Notes: a model not told the origin generated them from the letters alone. A stretch of 64,000 bases of DNA from Polytrichum commune (GCA_950295325.1 OX485805.1:28631501-28695500), one strand, 5' to 3'. Positions 25,469 to 38,390 are shown, counted from the stretch's first letter. Made by a program: numbers and translations.

Positions 25469-26168
25469 ACGAATCCTGTGAGTATTTTTCATAAAATAAT
25501 CAAGATCCGACTTCAATGATAATGAACCGTATTTTTATGGTTTCTTGAGGTGGAAAAGTTGGGACTTTGCCTTCATGTTGAGACTTCTTAACATGAGTGG
25601 GTCTTGAGACTTGGGCCTTGGGACTTGGGACTTGGGATCCCATGTGCACCAGCCCTTAGGTTTGTTGTTGATGGTCTCTTTGGGTTGGCCCCACCACTAC
25701 AACTCAAGGTTAAAATGCAATTCATTATTACATTATAGCATGTATATATTTTTTTTGTTTTTAAGGTTGGTTGTTACAAAATTATAGTCAATGGCCACGA
25801 ACAACACGAGCCAAGGGCCATGACCATGTCATTGTGAGGGCTCTTTATTCTCACCCAAAGGTTGTACCAGCTATCTACGGCCCTTGACTTTGATATGATA
25901 TGCCAAAATTTGTGTCAGGCCTAGTACCTCTTGGAGGTGGGCATGGAGAAAATCCAGACAGACTTTGAAACATTATTTATAGTTTGTCATGCAAAAATCC
26001 ATGTAAATTATTCATCCATGATATTGTTTTTGGGCCCTTACTAGGCCTTCACCTTCTTCGTGTGAAGTGAACTTGGTCGAATGGTCAAGACTTTCAACCA
26101 TTAGAGATCTTAGAATGCATGATCATGGACCTTCAATCTTGTGTGTGAAGTGGCCCTAAATAGAACAA

Positions 26169-26530
26169 CACTAAATAGTTCTATTAGTGTGGGTGGTTAA
26201 TTAGTGTGGAAATAATCAACATGCCACACTAATTTGATAGTCGATGTGAAAATAATGTGGTCCAAGACTCCAGGTCATCCCCTAAGTTTTCATAAAGACT
26301 TTCAACCGATACATTGAGTTATGAATATTAGCTACAAGACAAAAGTAACACAAAAATAAGTTAATCATTTCACAATAACTTTCTAGAAAAAAAACAACAT
26401 GTGCTTATTTTCTACTTGAAATATAAAAGTGTGGATTGAAAATTAATGTGTCGCCCACATTGATTCTTAAAATGTGAATTAGTGTGGGCTTTAAAAAATA
26501 GTGTGGCCCACAATAATAGGATTATTTAGT
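26169..26530. mobile_element. CACTAAATA foldback family, long diverged copy
   Basis: About 360 bp. The left end is CACTAAATAGTTCTATTAGTG and the right end is CAATAATAGGATTATTTAGTG; these match as inverted repeats with a few mismatches. Further GTGTGGGC/CCCACACTA motifs are mirrored inside. The interior is unlike the 210-bp copies. No coding sequence. Confidence 0.65.
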
Positions 26531-28811
26531 GTAGTTTGAAGGAACTTCCCTAAGATGAAACAACCACAAAACATATGGTGGTGAGGATTTTACTAGACCC
26601 CATCACCTCGGTAGTAATGGTGGGGCCAACTCAAAGAAGTGGGTGTCCAATCCTAGCCATTGCAAATTCTTCCTAATGTAATTTTCGGAATATTTTGGGG
26701 CACATAGTGACAACACTTACAATCTAGGACGGTGGCAATATATGTTGGTTTTTATGTAGAGTCCAAGGGGGATTGTTATTTTTTAGTAGAACCAAGATAT
26801 GAATCAGGTTTAGGAACCATGAATGAGTTCAATATTGTTAGTTCATTGTGAATCAAACAAAATATATAGAGGTGGACTAATATTGCGTCGTTGATGATAG
26901 GTGTTGGGAAACGAAGGGCACATGCACGGTTGGGTTAGCTCAAAGGAATGTCCCCACCAAAATTGTCGATTTTTTCTTAAAGGTCTTAAAGTAGCTCATA
27001 AAAACATCGTTTTGTAAACAAAAGAAAATTGTAGTCTTTTGTATACATTATATAGTGTTCTAACCAAACTTATGGTATTTAATGATGTTAATATATTTTG
27101 GATGTCCTTCCTATTGCATTAATGACTTGATACAAGCATGTTTTTTTCTCAATGAAAAGCAAATCTCTTGGTGTGAGAGCATGCATCATAAGATGCAACA
27201 TAGTTCAATCAAATTATAAGACTATCATCATGGAGCTCACAGATAATGTCAAAATCAATGTTTTTATAATCATAAGAGGTCTATTGAATCAAATTTTAAA
27301 GAAATGAATGAGGTTATGAACAATAGGATAACATGTCTTTTGAGGACCTTTGGTGGTTTCAAAAGAAATTCATGCAAATCAAGTTGTAAGGGAGTATACA
27401 AACCTAACGTAACCTTAAATACACATAAAACATGTACAAGGGTCTCGAACAAACAATCCAACCATAACCTCTCTTACCACTTATGGAAAGCCCTCCTCAT
27501 CTCCAACGCACAAGTAACACAAACACTAAATTTCCATTACGCCCAAGACATGGGCAACCACCGAAAAACATCTTATGACCAACAACACATCCCACCGCAA
27601 ATTGCACACTATGCCCATATAGCAAAATGGACACTTTGCCTTAGTACCTATTATCCACATGCTCAAATTCACATATAGAAGGACTTTGATTAGCCCGTGC
27701 AATAATGTGGTCCACCAATTAGCACACAATTTTCTATTTAACAAACATATAAGATACTACATTGTCATCAATGCATGAAATAAAAACTCTAGACCCCAAG
27801 ATGTAGTAGTCCCATAATGGTTACTAAAATGCATGTGCACCCTCACACCATGCACATGTATGGCTAGACTAAGATCGGACATCTTATGTGTATTAGGAGC
27901 CCCTAACGATGCCAACTCCCACCAAACTCAAACTCGCCAATCACCATACAATTCATAAAATTCACTATTTGTCATGACACATTTCCTACCACCCCTACTA
28001 GGAAAAACCTTAATAAATACAACATGCTCGGTTAAACACTAAGGATTGAATGACGGAAGCCAACCCCCTCATTACCATTGTTGCGGGTGTCACCGAGCCA
28101 TCCACAAACATTCAATCCAAGCTTTAGAACACCTCAAAATACCCCCGATTGAGAATAAAAAAACTAAGGAATCACATACATGACATAGCCAAAAAATGCC
28201 TCATGTACCTAGTATGAACCAAACATAAACTCAACAACAAACAAGCCTCGTGGACTTGCCATAGGTGGTCAACCCCTCTTGTTACATTGGTTACTCAAAT
28301 GAACCCACTTTTTGAAAGGAAGTGACATCATCTTGAAGCTTGATAAAACATGATCAACATAAGGAATAACATGCTCTCATTCACGTCGATGTATACATAC
28401 ACCGATGTCATTGTTATTGCTATTTTATTAATGCATGGGTGTCAATAGTGTATCAAACTGGAGTACCAATCAAAATATTGACATTTTGTGGGTATGTAAA
28501 GGTGGAGAGAATCCATGTATACCCAAGTTATTATTTCGGTCAATACTAGCCCACATTTCAAAAGGCAAAGCATTAAACCTAGCTACCTTGCATTACAATG
28601 GATGGATGGACACCAATGTATGGTGAACGAGGTCGTGTCCACGTCTTAGCAAGCAGGCTAGCATTTTTCTTATATCTATCTATTATGAGTCAATACCATT
28701 CTAGATCAAAGTGATACTAGTTCAGTTTTTGCCTAGGTATGAAGGTTCTTGCATGGTATATAGACCCAAATGGTATCAAAAACAAAACTATCGTCAAACG
28801 CTCACACCCTA

Positions 28812-29013
28812 CTACACTAAATATTGCATTTAGTGTCACTTACTATTGGGAGTTCCATAATACTATATGTTTATTATTAATGTAGATTTTTACCAAGTAA
28901 ATTCTTAATGTTCTATAATATCCAAACAACTAAACTGACCTTTGTTGGTAAAAAAATGAAATATGCAGTAAATCCAAATAGTAAGAGACACTATCAAAAT
29001 ATTGAATGTGTAG
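28812..29013. mobile_element. CACTAAATA foldback MITE, copy 2
   Basis: It begins CTACACTAAATATTGC and ends in a decayed ATTGAATGTGTAG. The interior aligns with copies at 14021 and 32932 (TTTAGTGTCACTTACTA near the left, AATAGTAAGAGACACTA near the right, and CTGACCTTTGTTGG in the middle). Non-coding. Confidence 0.85.
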
Positions 29014-29639
29014 TCTCAAAAAATGTGAGAATCTTGTTATAGATACTTGAATGGTATCATTAAAAATAAGACGTAATAATCAAATAGAAGATAAGGGACC
29101 AACAATGACATGTATTGGATATGTACTATGTAGCCATAAGGTAGATGGGTCTCAAATGGTAACTTTTCAAATGAGCCCACTTTCCTTGTATATTGAAGGA
29201 CAAGTATGATTAGCAAAATCTACATCGAGACTGTAGACTCTTTCCTTATAATTTTTGGAGCTCATACAAATACCTTATTCTTTACCAAAGTGTAGTTCTT
29301 CTTTCTTCTTGAATGATTGTATACACAAATACCCTTCCACCTCCCTCCTCCTTAATTACCTTAACTATTGATCTTAGAATAACTAACTAAAATTAAGCAT
29401 ATGGTCCAATCGTTATATAGACATATAGATAGATAGATAGATTTTTTGGGTATATATTCTTAAATCCATACCTAACTATACACCACCCAAATATACCTAG
29501 TTGCCATGTTAAGGTAAGTAACTGAACTAGGCTTATTTACCTTGTTGTGAGTACTTTCACCTCCAATTACAATTTTGGTAGTGTATTGGATTGGGAATTG
29601 TCACATCCATTTAGCAATTACAAATTATGAAGATTGTCA

Positions 29640-29860
29640 ATCTCAAGATTCATAATTGGAGTTGACATGCAAAAGGTCAAAGTAAAGATTCTCATTCTCT
29701 TTAAACCAGCACATAGACCCTCCCGATTGAGTTAACTATTGGGCCTACATTGGTCTATGTATTATGAGCACATAGTCAACTCTCATTGTGACATGTGTCT
29801 TTCTTGGTATCCATTCGTAAGTACAAGCCTTGCCTTATAACAGTCAAATGTAGGTGTTGG
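29640..29860 (-). repeat. Dispersed repeat family, inverted copy 3
   Basis: Read on the minus strand it shows the order ACACCTACATTTGA, AGACACATGTCACA, AACTCAATCGGGAGGGTCTAT and GAGAATGAGAATCTT. This parallels 9010-9250 and 20500-20740. The similarity is weaker than between the other two copies. Confidence 0.4.
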
Positions 29861-31395
29861 ATTAATAGGAAGAGTGATCACATAAGGTCCATGTGCCCTA
29901 TTGCTAAGAGTGGTTGTAGTTGTGGGGTGTGAGATTACCAAGTCATCATTTCATTTTCTCAATTACATAACAAACACAAATTGTTCATTGCAACGAGGAT
30001 TGCAAGGGCTTGCAAATGTGGAATTTGTTAAGCACACTTGTCGAGAAGAAGTCTATGGGTGATGAAAGCGGCTTCTGGCTTCTTATGGTGAGGCCACGTT
30101 GCATGTGCTTTCTCGACCATCGGATTTGACCGATGTAACCCTCCTCCCTTGATCTCCTATGTCCATTGCGTTGGTGTTGATATAAGGATCGCATCCACGT
30201 GGTTGTTGTTCTCATGCAACTCATGGAATTTCTTACATCTTGATTAACTTATGTATAGTCGGTGATTTGCCAAAAACACGTAGTCGTTGATGACTATGAA
30301 GGATGTTACACAAAGAAATCAATAGTTCATATACTAGTGCATAACAAATAAGTAATTTATTTTTTATTTTATGTTGCATGCATAATGTTGAATATGGTCT
30401 TTACATCATGCTTTAGATCATGGCATAGATGATGCCAACCACAAGTTGGCATGGACAAGATGCTTCACCAAGCTTGATCATAGCCACAACGTCATACATG
30501 AACTTAAAACATGTTTATTGAGCACAGCTATGGGACAAATGTCAAATTTTAGATCATTATAATTTCATGTGCATAGTTATTAACTGTGTAGCCTGAAAAT
30601 ATCATAAGTAAATGTAAGGCATTATAGGGTCCAAGTACAATATTGTTTACATGAAGGCCTTCCATAAATTAAACACTTACGACTTTGTCATAAGACTTTT
30701 GAGACGTAGCATTTGAATGTTGAAACTCTTGTTTTCAAAAAATTGTGATTTGTTTTACATCCAAAACATGAGAAATGTTCACTAATTAGAAGCAATTTTG
30801 AGTTGATTTGTGAATAACATTTTATTTTTAGAGTTTATGATTCAAAACGTATTAAGAATATATACAAAGAACATGCCATCTATCATCACACACAATCTCA
30901 AAGCAAAACAACTATGTTTATCATATATCCTTCTAAAAATTGATCACTTGGACCAAAAAGACCATTGGAGCTTCTAGAGGTTAAGTTACCAACACGAAAG
31001 CAAATTGTGCATGTGGTCTCCCATAAGACTTAGCTTGAGTGACGGATCATGAGAGGCCGATTCCTCCCACTTCCATACTTGGTCTCTATTTTGCCGCATC
31101 ACCCACGAAGGGCATTATTGCAATGTTTTTCTCCATATGTAACAACGTTTTCCTTCATTGTGCTTAATTTTATAGCACTCCTTATACACGTGGGAACATT
31201 CCACAATCGTGTCTTTGTCCTCAAGTTGAAATGGGAAGTATTCTTAATCTAGGTGGCACACCATGATCTGTAGATTTATTTAGAGTGTTGTAAAATAAGC
31301 CAATTGATTGGGCATGTAGGGTGTAACTTTAATGTGAATGATCACATCATAACGAGGAATGTCATTCTTTATTGTTGGTTCTCCTTCATAATAGT

Positions 31396-31504
31396 ATTCA
31401 GATCCATAACAATATTTTGTGCGACTGACAATATTATGTGGAATATTCCCACATTCAATTTGAATATGGGGAATATTCCACATGAGGTTGTTGTGGATCT
31501 GAAT
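31396..31504. mobile_element. Near-complete foldback element (about 109 bp), copy A
   Basis: The outer arms ATTCAGATCCATAACAA and TTGTTGTGGATCTGAAT pair with one mismatch. The inner arms ATGTGGAATATTCCC and GGGAATATTCCACAT pair perfectly. The element is therefore almost entirely self-complementary around a short AT-rich loop. A second copy lies at 36538-36623. Non-coding. Confidence 0.85.
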
Positions 31505-31996
31505 AATGTTATGACCAATTGATGGATTTGAAATCTACAAATATGGTTTGGTTTCTATTATTGGAACATATTATAAAACCATCCAGTGAGAGAGAACCAA
31601 TGGTAAAGGTCCATGATTTATGTTGTGCATGGATGACAAAAGATGTGAAAGGGATGAGATGTTTTCCATCCACATATGGTTGCAATGCCATTACGAAGGG
31701 ACGGAGTGAGCGTGAGAGGTAAATAAGTTTTGACATGTGAGAGCCCTAGATTTCCCACATGTGAATGATTGCCCATGGATACAAAAGGACATGGTTCAAA
31801 TTCACTCTTAGAATAAAGGCACGGCATGGTGTAGGGCAATTTACCTATAAAGTTCAAAATAATAATGATGGTAAGTCTCCTTTTGCGGTCACATAGACAT
31901 ATAACTTATGTTCACATGATTTATCTAGAATGGTGCATAAATACCAGCCAAATTTGCATAATGTAGGTTGATAGCAAGGTAGGTGGTAAATAATTA

Positions 31997-32212
31997 GAAA
32001 AAAGAAGATTAAGCTTAATTTTTTGAAAATTAACGAGTCAAATGGCCTAAATGGAAGGAAAAGTAATCATAATTTTTTTTGAATAATGGGAAATCTCTCA
32101 ACACTCAAAAAGAAGATTAAGCTTAATTTTTTGAAAATTAACGAGTCAAATGGCCTAAATGGAAGGAAAAGTAATCATAGATTTTTTTGAATAATGGGAA
32201 ATCTCTCAACAC
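31997..32212 (+). repeat. 108-bp tandem duplication
   Basis: Two head-to-tail copies share AGAAGATTAAGCTTAATT, ACGAGTCAAATGGCCTAAAT and GGGAAATCTCTCAACACTC. They are nearly identical, differing mainly in the length of one T run. Confidence 0.95.
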
Positions 32213-32472
32213 TCAATAATCTTTCCCCTTGTCAATCAGATGGACCATGTGACTTATTCCCCTCTACCTCTTAGTGAGCTTGCAAATCTTCAAACAATCT
32301 TTATTAAACATGAGCACAAAATGACATAAAAGATTGTTCACGACCCTAATTAGCACACTAAAAAGGCTTAACCTAAACTCTAAAGGTTAACATCATGTAC
32401 TTAGCTACCATGCATGGATGAAAAATAAGTTACAATACATGAATTTGTATGTAGGATATGTTATATGCCAAA

Positions 32473-32506
<34 letters not shown>

Positions 32507-32508
32507 AT
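32473..32508 (+). repeat. (GT)n microsatellite
   Basis: GT dinucleotide tract interrupted once by ATAT. Confidence 0.95.
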
Positions 32509-32931
32509 GCCTTATTTTCATAAATGTTTATACAAACCGCCTTAGTCTTTTTTTTACATTGATTAATTATTGGCATTTTCTGCCCAACATGCTACCAACC
32601 TAGTGTAGTCTTAATTCGTCTAGACTTAGGGCATTGACTGGTGATAAAAGATGCAAATAACAATAACATGACCGACACATGTATTAGGCAACAAAGTAGA
32701 CTTAGGGGGCCATGTCAATCCCAACACTCTTGCTTTGTTGAAATTTGTGTTATAAACATATTATTAGGCTTTTACATATTAAACTCAAAATGACAACAAA
32801 AGTAAACTTAGAGCGCCCTTCCTCGATCCCGTGTTTGTGTTCGTGTCATCTTCAAGACAAGGTGGGATACTACTCATTGGTGGTTGAAACGGCAAGTAAT
32901 AACATCAACATGTGTACGGGGTAACAACATA

Positions 32932-33156
32932 CTACACTAAATATGATGTTTAGTGTCACTTACTAGTTGAAGTTACACAATGTTATATCTTTTTTATATT
33001 GATGTAATTTTTTTTATCAAGTATAGTTGTTAATGTTTTATAATGCCCAAAGAACCATTTTGACATCTGTTGGCGAAACATGAGATATACAATAAATAGA
33101 TATAACATTGTGTAATTCCAAATAGTAAGTGACATTGAATACAATATCTAGTGTAG
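32932..33156. mobile_element. CACTAAATA foldback MITE, copy 3
   Basis: This is the best preserved copy, 225 bp. It begins CTACACTAAATATGATG and ends CAATATCTAGTGTAG. The first ~60 bp (TTTAGTGTCACTTACTAGTT, GTTACACAATGTTATATCT) is the near reverse complement of the last ~60 bp (AGATATAACATTGTGTAATT, AATAGTAAGTGACA). It is followed directly by TCAAGGG and preceded by ACATA. Target-site duplication is not clear. Non-coding. Confidence 0.88.
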
Positions 33157-34399
33157 TCAAGGGTGTGGGGAAAAGGTGAGTGTTTTTTTCAACATCAAAG
33201 TATGTAAGTACTATGCCAACAATGTCATAGTCGGGAACGTGGATCTCAATGTGCTCAATTACTTGAGATTTGTGTTGTCGAACCTTGTGTTATGCTCTCA
33301 AGGTAGATAGTGCTTATACCAACACCCTAAAATAATGCACCGTAAGTACATACTCATCTTGAGAATGTCCACCACCCTAGCATTGAGCTCCCTTATTGGT
33401 TTTGGGTCATCACCCAAACAAGTATTTGAGCCCTTAAATTTTTTACACAAGGATTTCAAATAAGTCAAACTTGGTGTGTCGGAATCTCTTGTCAATTGAC
33501 AACGAGAACCATTTTAAACACGTTAATATGCTAAGAACGCGCATGCTCGATGTCCAAAGTGGCGGTTTTATCACTCTCTGCCATACATTTTAACCTTTAA
33601 AGGATTAAAATACTTTCATATTGGATACAAAATTGTTTGTATGGGCCCCCGACAAACATCAAAATAGATTGTTATCTGGTTTGTGTTCATTAATCCTTAT
33701 TCAACACAAGTAATCAAAAAGAGGAAGAGAACATAAAAAGGTGGCAACTGTGACTACATAATAATTGGTATGTAATTGAGTCTAGGTAATTTATATGAGC
33801 CCAAATCTTCTTACAATTTATTCTACATGTATGTATGCTTTAATTGGAATAATACACCAAATGATGTGATCATTTTGGATAGGATTATTTTTAAACATTT
33901 TTAGTTTAAAACATCAAGAAGTAATCTTAAACCCCTTTGTATGACACCTTGAGGCTTGGACAAGGCCTCTTGGACCTTTTGAGGATTAGACTCAATAAAG
34001 ACAAGAAAAAGGAACGTATGTATATCTTTTACGCTACTATGTGATGTCTGCTCACCAACCCCTACCCATGTCCACATGAGCATGGGGGGGGGGGCGTGGT
34101 GGTGGCTCACTGCCTACATGTAATAGGTGGACTGTGGGTTTATGAGATAATATATTTATTCTGATATACCTAGTCTAGTGATACCAATGAAGCTTGTTTC
34201 TTTTCCAAAATTCCCTTAGGTGGATCAAGGATTTGATGACAAATTGTGAGCACGTTTCTAAAGTTTGGTGTGGGGACATAACATTACTCAATGCCTTGAA
34301 TGCAATTCAAGGGATGAGGTAACATGCAAGCACAATTCTCTTTTAATTCCAAGATCCCCTAATTATGGGAGCACTCAAGCTACAGTGTATTGTAGAGTT

Positions 34400-36110
34400 T
34401 TCAACCAACAACTAAACTTTATCATAACTTTCTTAATCGCAACTTATTTGTATGGAAAGAGACCATCATCCAACTACATCATAATGATGTGGATGTTGAG
34501 ATTTAGGATCAAACTCAAAACAATGTCGAATGTTAAATATCTACAACTCCCTTCTCTAGTCCCGTGTTTGTATTTGTATTATCCACCACATGGGATTTGG
34601 CACACTAACTGGTTGTGGACATGCATGCGAGTTAGCAGTAACAACAACACCAACATATGTATACACTCAGCCAAGTATACAACAAAGTTTCCAACAAAGC
34701 AACTATAATTCAATCAACGATTGTTTAATCGTACCCTATTTCTTCGGAAAGAGACCATCATCTAGCTGCTTAACAATGTTGTGGATTTTGAAAGTTTAGG
34801 ATCAAACTCGAAATGTATTGTGTGAACGTAGAATACCTAGAGCTCCCCTTTTCCTATGGGTCCCGTGCTTGTATTTGCACCATCCACCACGTGGGTTCGG
34901 CATATATACATGCATGCGAGTGAGCAGTAACAACAACACCAACATATGTATACACTCAGCCAAGTATACAACAAAGTCTCCAACAAAGCAACTATAATTC
35001 AATCAAAGATTGTTTAATCGTAGCCTATTTCTTCGGAAAGAGACCATCATCTAGCTGCTTAACAATGTTGTGGGTTTTGAAGTTTAGGATTAAACTCGAA
35101 ATGTATTGTGTGAACATAGAATACCTAGAGCTCCCCTTTTCCTATGGGTCCCGTGCTTGTATTTGCACCATCCACCACGTGGGTTCGGCATATATACATG
35201 CATGCGAGTGAGCAGTAACAACAACACTAACATATGTATACACTCAGCCAAGTATACAACAAAGTCTCCAACAAAGCAACTATAATTCAATCAAAGATTG
35301 TTTAATCGTAGCCTATTTCTTCGGAAAGAGACCATCATCTAGCTGCTTAACAATGTTGTGGGTTTTGAAGTTTAGGATTAAACTCAAAATGTATTGTGTG
35401 AACATAGAATACCTAGAGCTCCCCTTTTCCTATGGGTCCCGTGCTTGTATTTGCACCATCCACCACGTGGGTTCGGCATATATACATGCATGCGAGTGAG
35501 CAGTAACAACAACACTAACATATGTATACACTCAGCCAAGTATACAACAAAGTTTCCAACAAAGCAACTATAATTCAATCAACGATTGTTTAATCGTACC
35601 CTATTTCTTCGGAAAGAGACCATCATCTAGCTGCTTAACAATGTTGTGGATTTTGAAAGTTAGGGTTAAACTCGAAATGTATGGTGTGAACGTAGAATAC
35701 CTAGAGCTCCCCTTTTCCTATGGGTCCTGTGCTTGTATTTGCACCATCCACCACGTGGGTTCGGCATATATACATGCATGCGAGTGAGCAGTAACAACAA
35801 CACTAACATATGTATACACTCAGCCAAGTATACAACAAAGTTTCCAACAAAGCAACTATAATTCAATCAAAGATTGTTTAATCGTAGCCTATTTCTTCAG
35901 AAAGAGACCATCATCTAGCTGCTTAACAATGTTGTGGATTTTGAAGGTTTAGGATTGAACTCGAAATGTATTGTGTGAACGTAGAATACCTAGAGCTCCC
36001 CTTTTCCTATGGGTCCCGTGCTTGTATTTGCACCACATACCACGTGGGTTCGGCATATATACTAATTGGTTGTGGACAAGTAGGCGAGGGAGTAATAATA
36101 ACAACACCGA
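34400..36110 (+). repeat. 288-bp tandem array: about five units plus diverged edge copies
   Basis: The landmark AGGATNAAACTC followed by ATGTATTGTGTGAAC recurs at about 34798, 35086, 35374, 35662 and 35951 (spacing 288, 288, 288, 289). An older unit begins near 34505 (spacing 293). Each unit also carries TACCTAGAGCTCCCCTTTTC, CCACCACGTGGGTTCGGCAT, ACACTCAGCCAAGTATACAA and AGAGACCATCATCTAGCTGC. Because the period is a multiple of three, each unit shows the same ~65-codon minus-strand frame. It stops in every unit and looks non-coding. This is a local satellite. Confidence 0.95.
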
Positions 36111-36385
36111 CGTTTGGTATGTTATATAGTACCCTATATGCCACCGGGCAACAATGGAGTCGGGGATGCGGATCCCGATGCGGGCTCAATTAGTCGAGAC
36201 TTGTGTTGCAAACCTGGTGTTAGCTACGAATGTCCTTTTGTGGTGGTCTCGTCGATTGACTTGTTTGTGTCCAAATGAATGCATCATATGTGGTCCCCCG
36301 TGGTTGGCCCGGGCACGCAATAACTTGCATGCTCCAATAGAAATGTGTTGTAAAGAAGTTTCCGGGAGATGATACGTGTGTGGCT

Positions 36386-36420
36386 AGAGGGATGGATGGA
36401 TGGGTGGATGGATGGATGAA
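36386..36420 (+). repeat. (GATG)n microsatellite
   Basis: GATGGATGGATGGGTGGATG-type tetranucleotide tract, followed at about 36470-36483 by a GT tract and a run of about ten G. Confidence 0.9.
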
Positions 36421-36537
36421 GGAGGGGTAGATGAGGAGGAGGAGATGTGTATGGGATCGAATGGTGTGTGTGTGGGGGGGGGGACAAGGTGTGTGTTATG
36501 ATTAAACTTGATTATGTGCTTACATATTCATGATATT

Positions 36538-36623
36538 ATTCAAATCCATAATAATGTTATGTGTGACTGACAATATTTTATAGAATATTCTCATATATTA
36601 GTTTGAATGTGATGGATCTGAAT
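36538..36623. mobile_element. Foldback element, copy B
   Basis: The ends ATTCAAATCCATAATAATG and GATGGATCTGAAT match those of the element at 31396-31504. The internal GTGACTGACAATATT is also shared. The inner arms are decayed. Confidence 0.7.
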
Positions 36624-37974
36624 AATGTTATGTTAGGCACCAATCTAGGTTTTGACCAATGAATGTGATCGTTTCAAGAGCGAAGAGAACTCCACTTTGG
36701 TTTCTTCTGTATTTTTGCATCTCTCTTATATTCATGGAGTTGGGAATACACTCTTCATAATATGCATTGATCGTAAGCTGAATTAGACATTCCCCGAGTT
36801 GATCTAGCCCGTATGTAATGTACGCGGAGTTGAAATTGCATGTAGTTTTCACATCTTAGTTTCTAATGGTTTTGATACGTTTTCCATGGCATATGTGATA
36901 GTTTATACAAGCTCCAAACAAGGACAACACCTGTAATTAACATGGTTCATGAGACCGCACCTAGATTAGCACAACCTACTACAAAAGAGAAAGTGAAAAC
37001 ATGGTTGTTTGTGACAGTGTTGATAGGAAAAACACACACACACACATGTTCAGTTACACAAGGTTTTTTTTTGTTGCTTTTTAATTTGTTATCAAAACAT
37101 CTGTGTACTTTGCTCCCACTGGAGGTTGTTGATAAATGACTCATTTTAGTTGAGCATGTGAAAAAATGATCCTATATAAGATCAACCTTTTGTGCGATTG
37201 CATTATTCCCATGAACGTACATATATGTAAAAAGAAATAACAAAATTTTTGAACTCATGTCAATGACATAAATTCATATACACACCACACACATCTTATC
37301 ATCATTGTTGCATGTGTTTTTGTTTTCACTTTCTTTGTGTAGAATATAGGTCTTATCCAATAGATGTAGTAAAACTTGACCTTAATACTTGCCGGGGTTG
37401 AGAGGATATCATCATCGCGTATGAATGTACATAAAAGTCATGAAATAACATGCACTCTAGAGGTTAGTTTGTTTAGTTGCTTTGACACCACAATGAAAAG
37501 CCCTAAATCAATCCAACCACGAACCTAGTAGAAGGTCGAGCTTTCACTTTGGATGGATGAGAGGTGCACTCATATGCGCCACTTCCCACTCAACCTTGTT
37601 AGGGGCTCGGAGCACGTAAATTGTTGCAAAAGCCCTGACTTTGGGCATGTTAACATTAGGGTCCAGGTCCAAGAACCTCGGGGTCCAAAACACCCCTCAA
37701 CATTCGCTTTTGCACTCGAGATCGGAATAGTCGTAATCCAGAAGAGTATTTTATTGAGTAGGGGCCAACGAAATTTGGCAGGAAGTGATGTCATATTAAC
37801 ACCAGTTCAGTTTGTTCATGCCTTAGACTAAAACCTCAGTGTAAACTCCTTGGGTCCAAATTTTGCTCTCGACCAATAGGAGCGCTCGATTTTGGAGTTT
37901 CTTTGGTCTTAGACCCTAGTGTAGACTGGCGCCTTTCAGGGGTAAGAAGTTTAAAAAGAGATAATATATGTGGG

Positions 37975-38390
37975 GCTGGATTGATGGATGATATAGGGGG
38001 AGTGGGGAGACGGTAGTGAGGTGGAATGTTTCATCACATATATAATACGAACATGGCGAGCCACTAAAACGACTTCCTTCGTTCGTTCATTCGAGGGTCG
38101 GGAACTTGGGAAAGGGCTGGAAGGGCAGGCTGGGAAGAAGGCTGGACGGAGCTGGCAGGGCAGGAAAGGAAAGTGGCTGAATGGATGAGAAAGGGATGAT
38201 AAAAAAAACAAAGAGTGGGTATGGCTAGAGTAAGGGGATGAAGGCTGCATGGATGGATGAATTAGGGGGGGTGGAATGATTCATCACACAATAAGGACTG
38301 ACTGGCTAATAACTTAAAACAACAACTAGTCCAACGTCATTCGAGCCTGGAGGCTGGGAGGAAGGGGAGTAGTAGGGAGAAGGGGCTGGC
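37975..38390 (+). repeat. Diverged direct duplication upstream of the helicase gene
   Basis: Segments around 37980-38130 and 38225-38390 share GATGGATGA followed by a G-rich run, GGTGGAATGNTTCATCACA, TTAAAACNAC-like and CATTCGAG followed by G-rich GGNAGGGGCTGG. The copies lie immediately upstream of the TATA box and so may duplicate promoter elements. Confidence 0.6.

Noticed and set aside
34802-35866. Four near-identical ~65-residue minus-strand frames as a tandem gene family
   Set aside because: They are the same non-coding 288-bp unit repeated; the period is divisible by three, so the frame recurs automatically. No start context, domain or splice logic.
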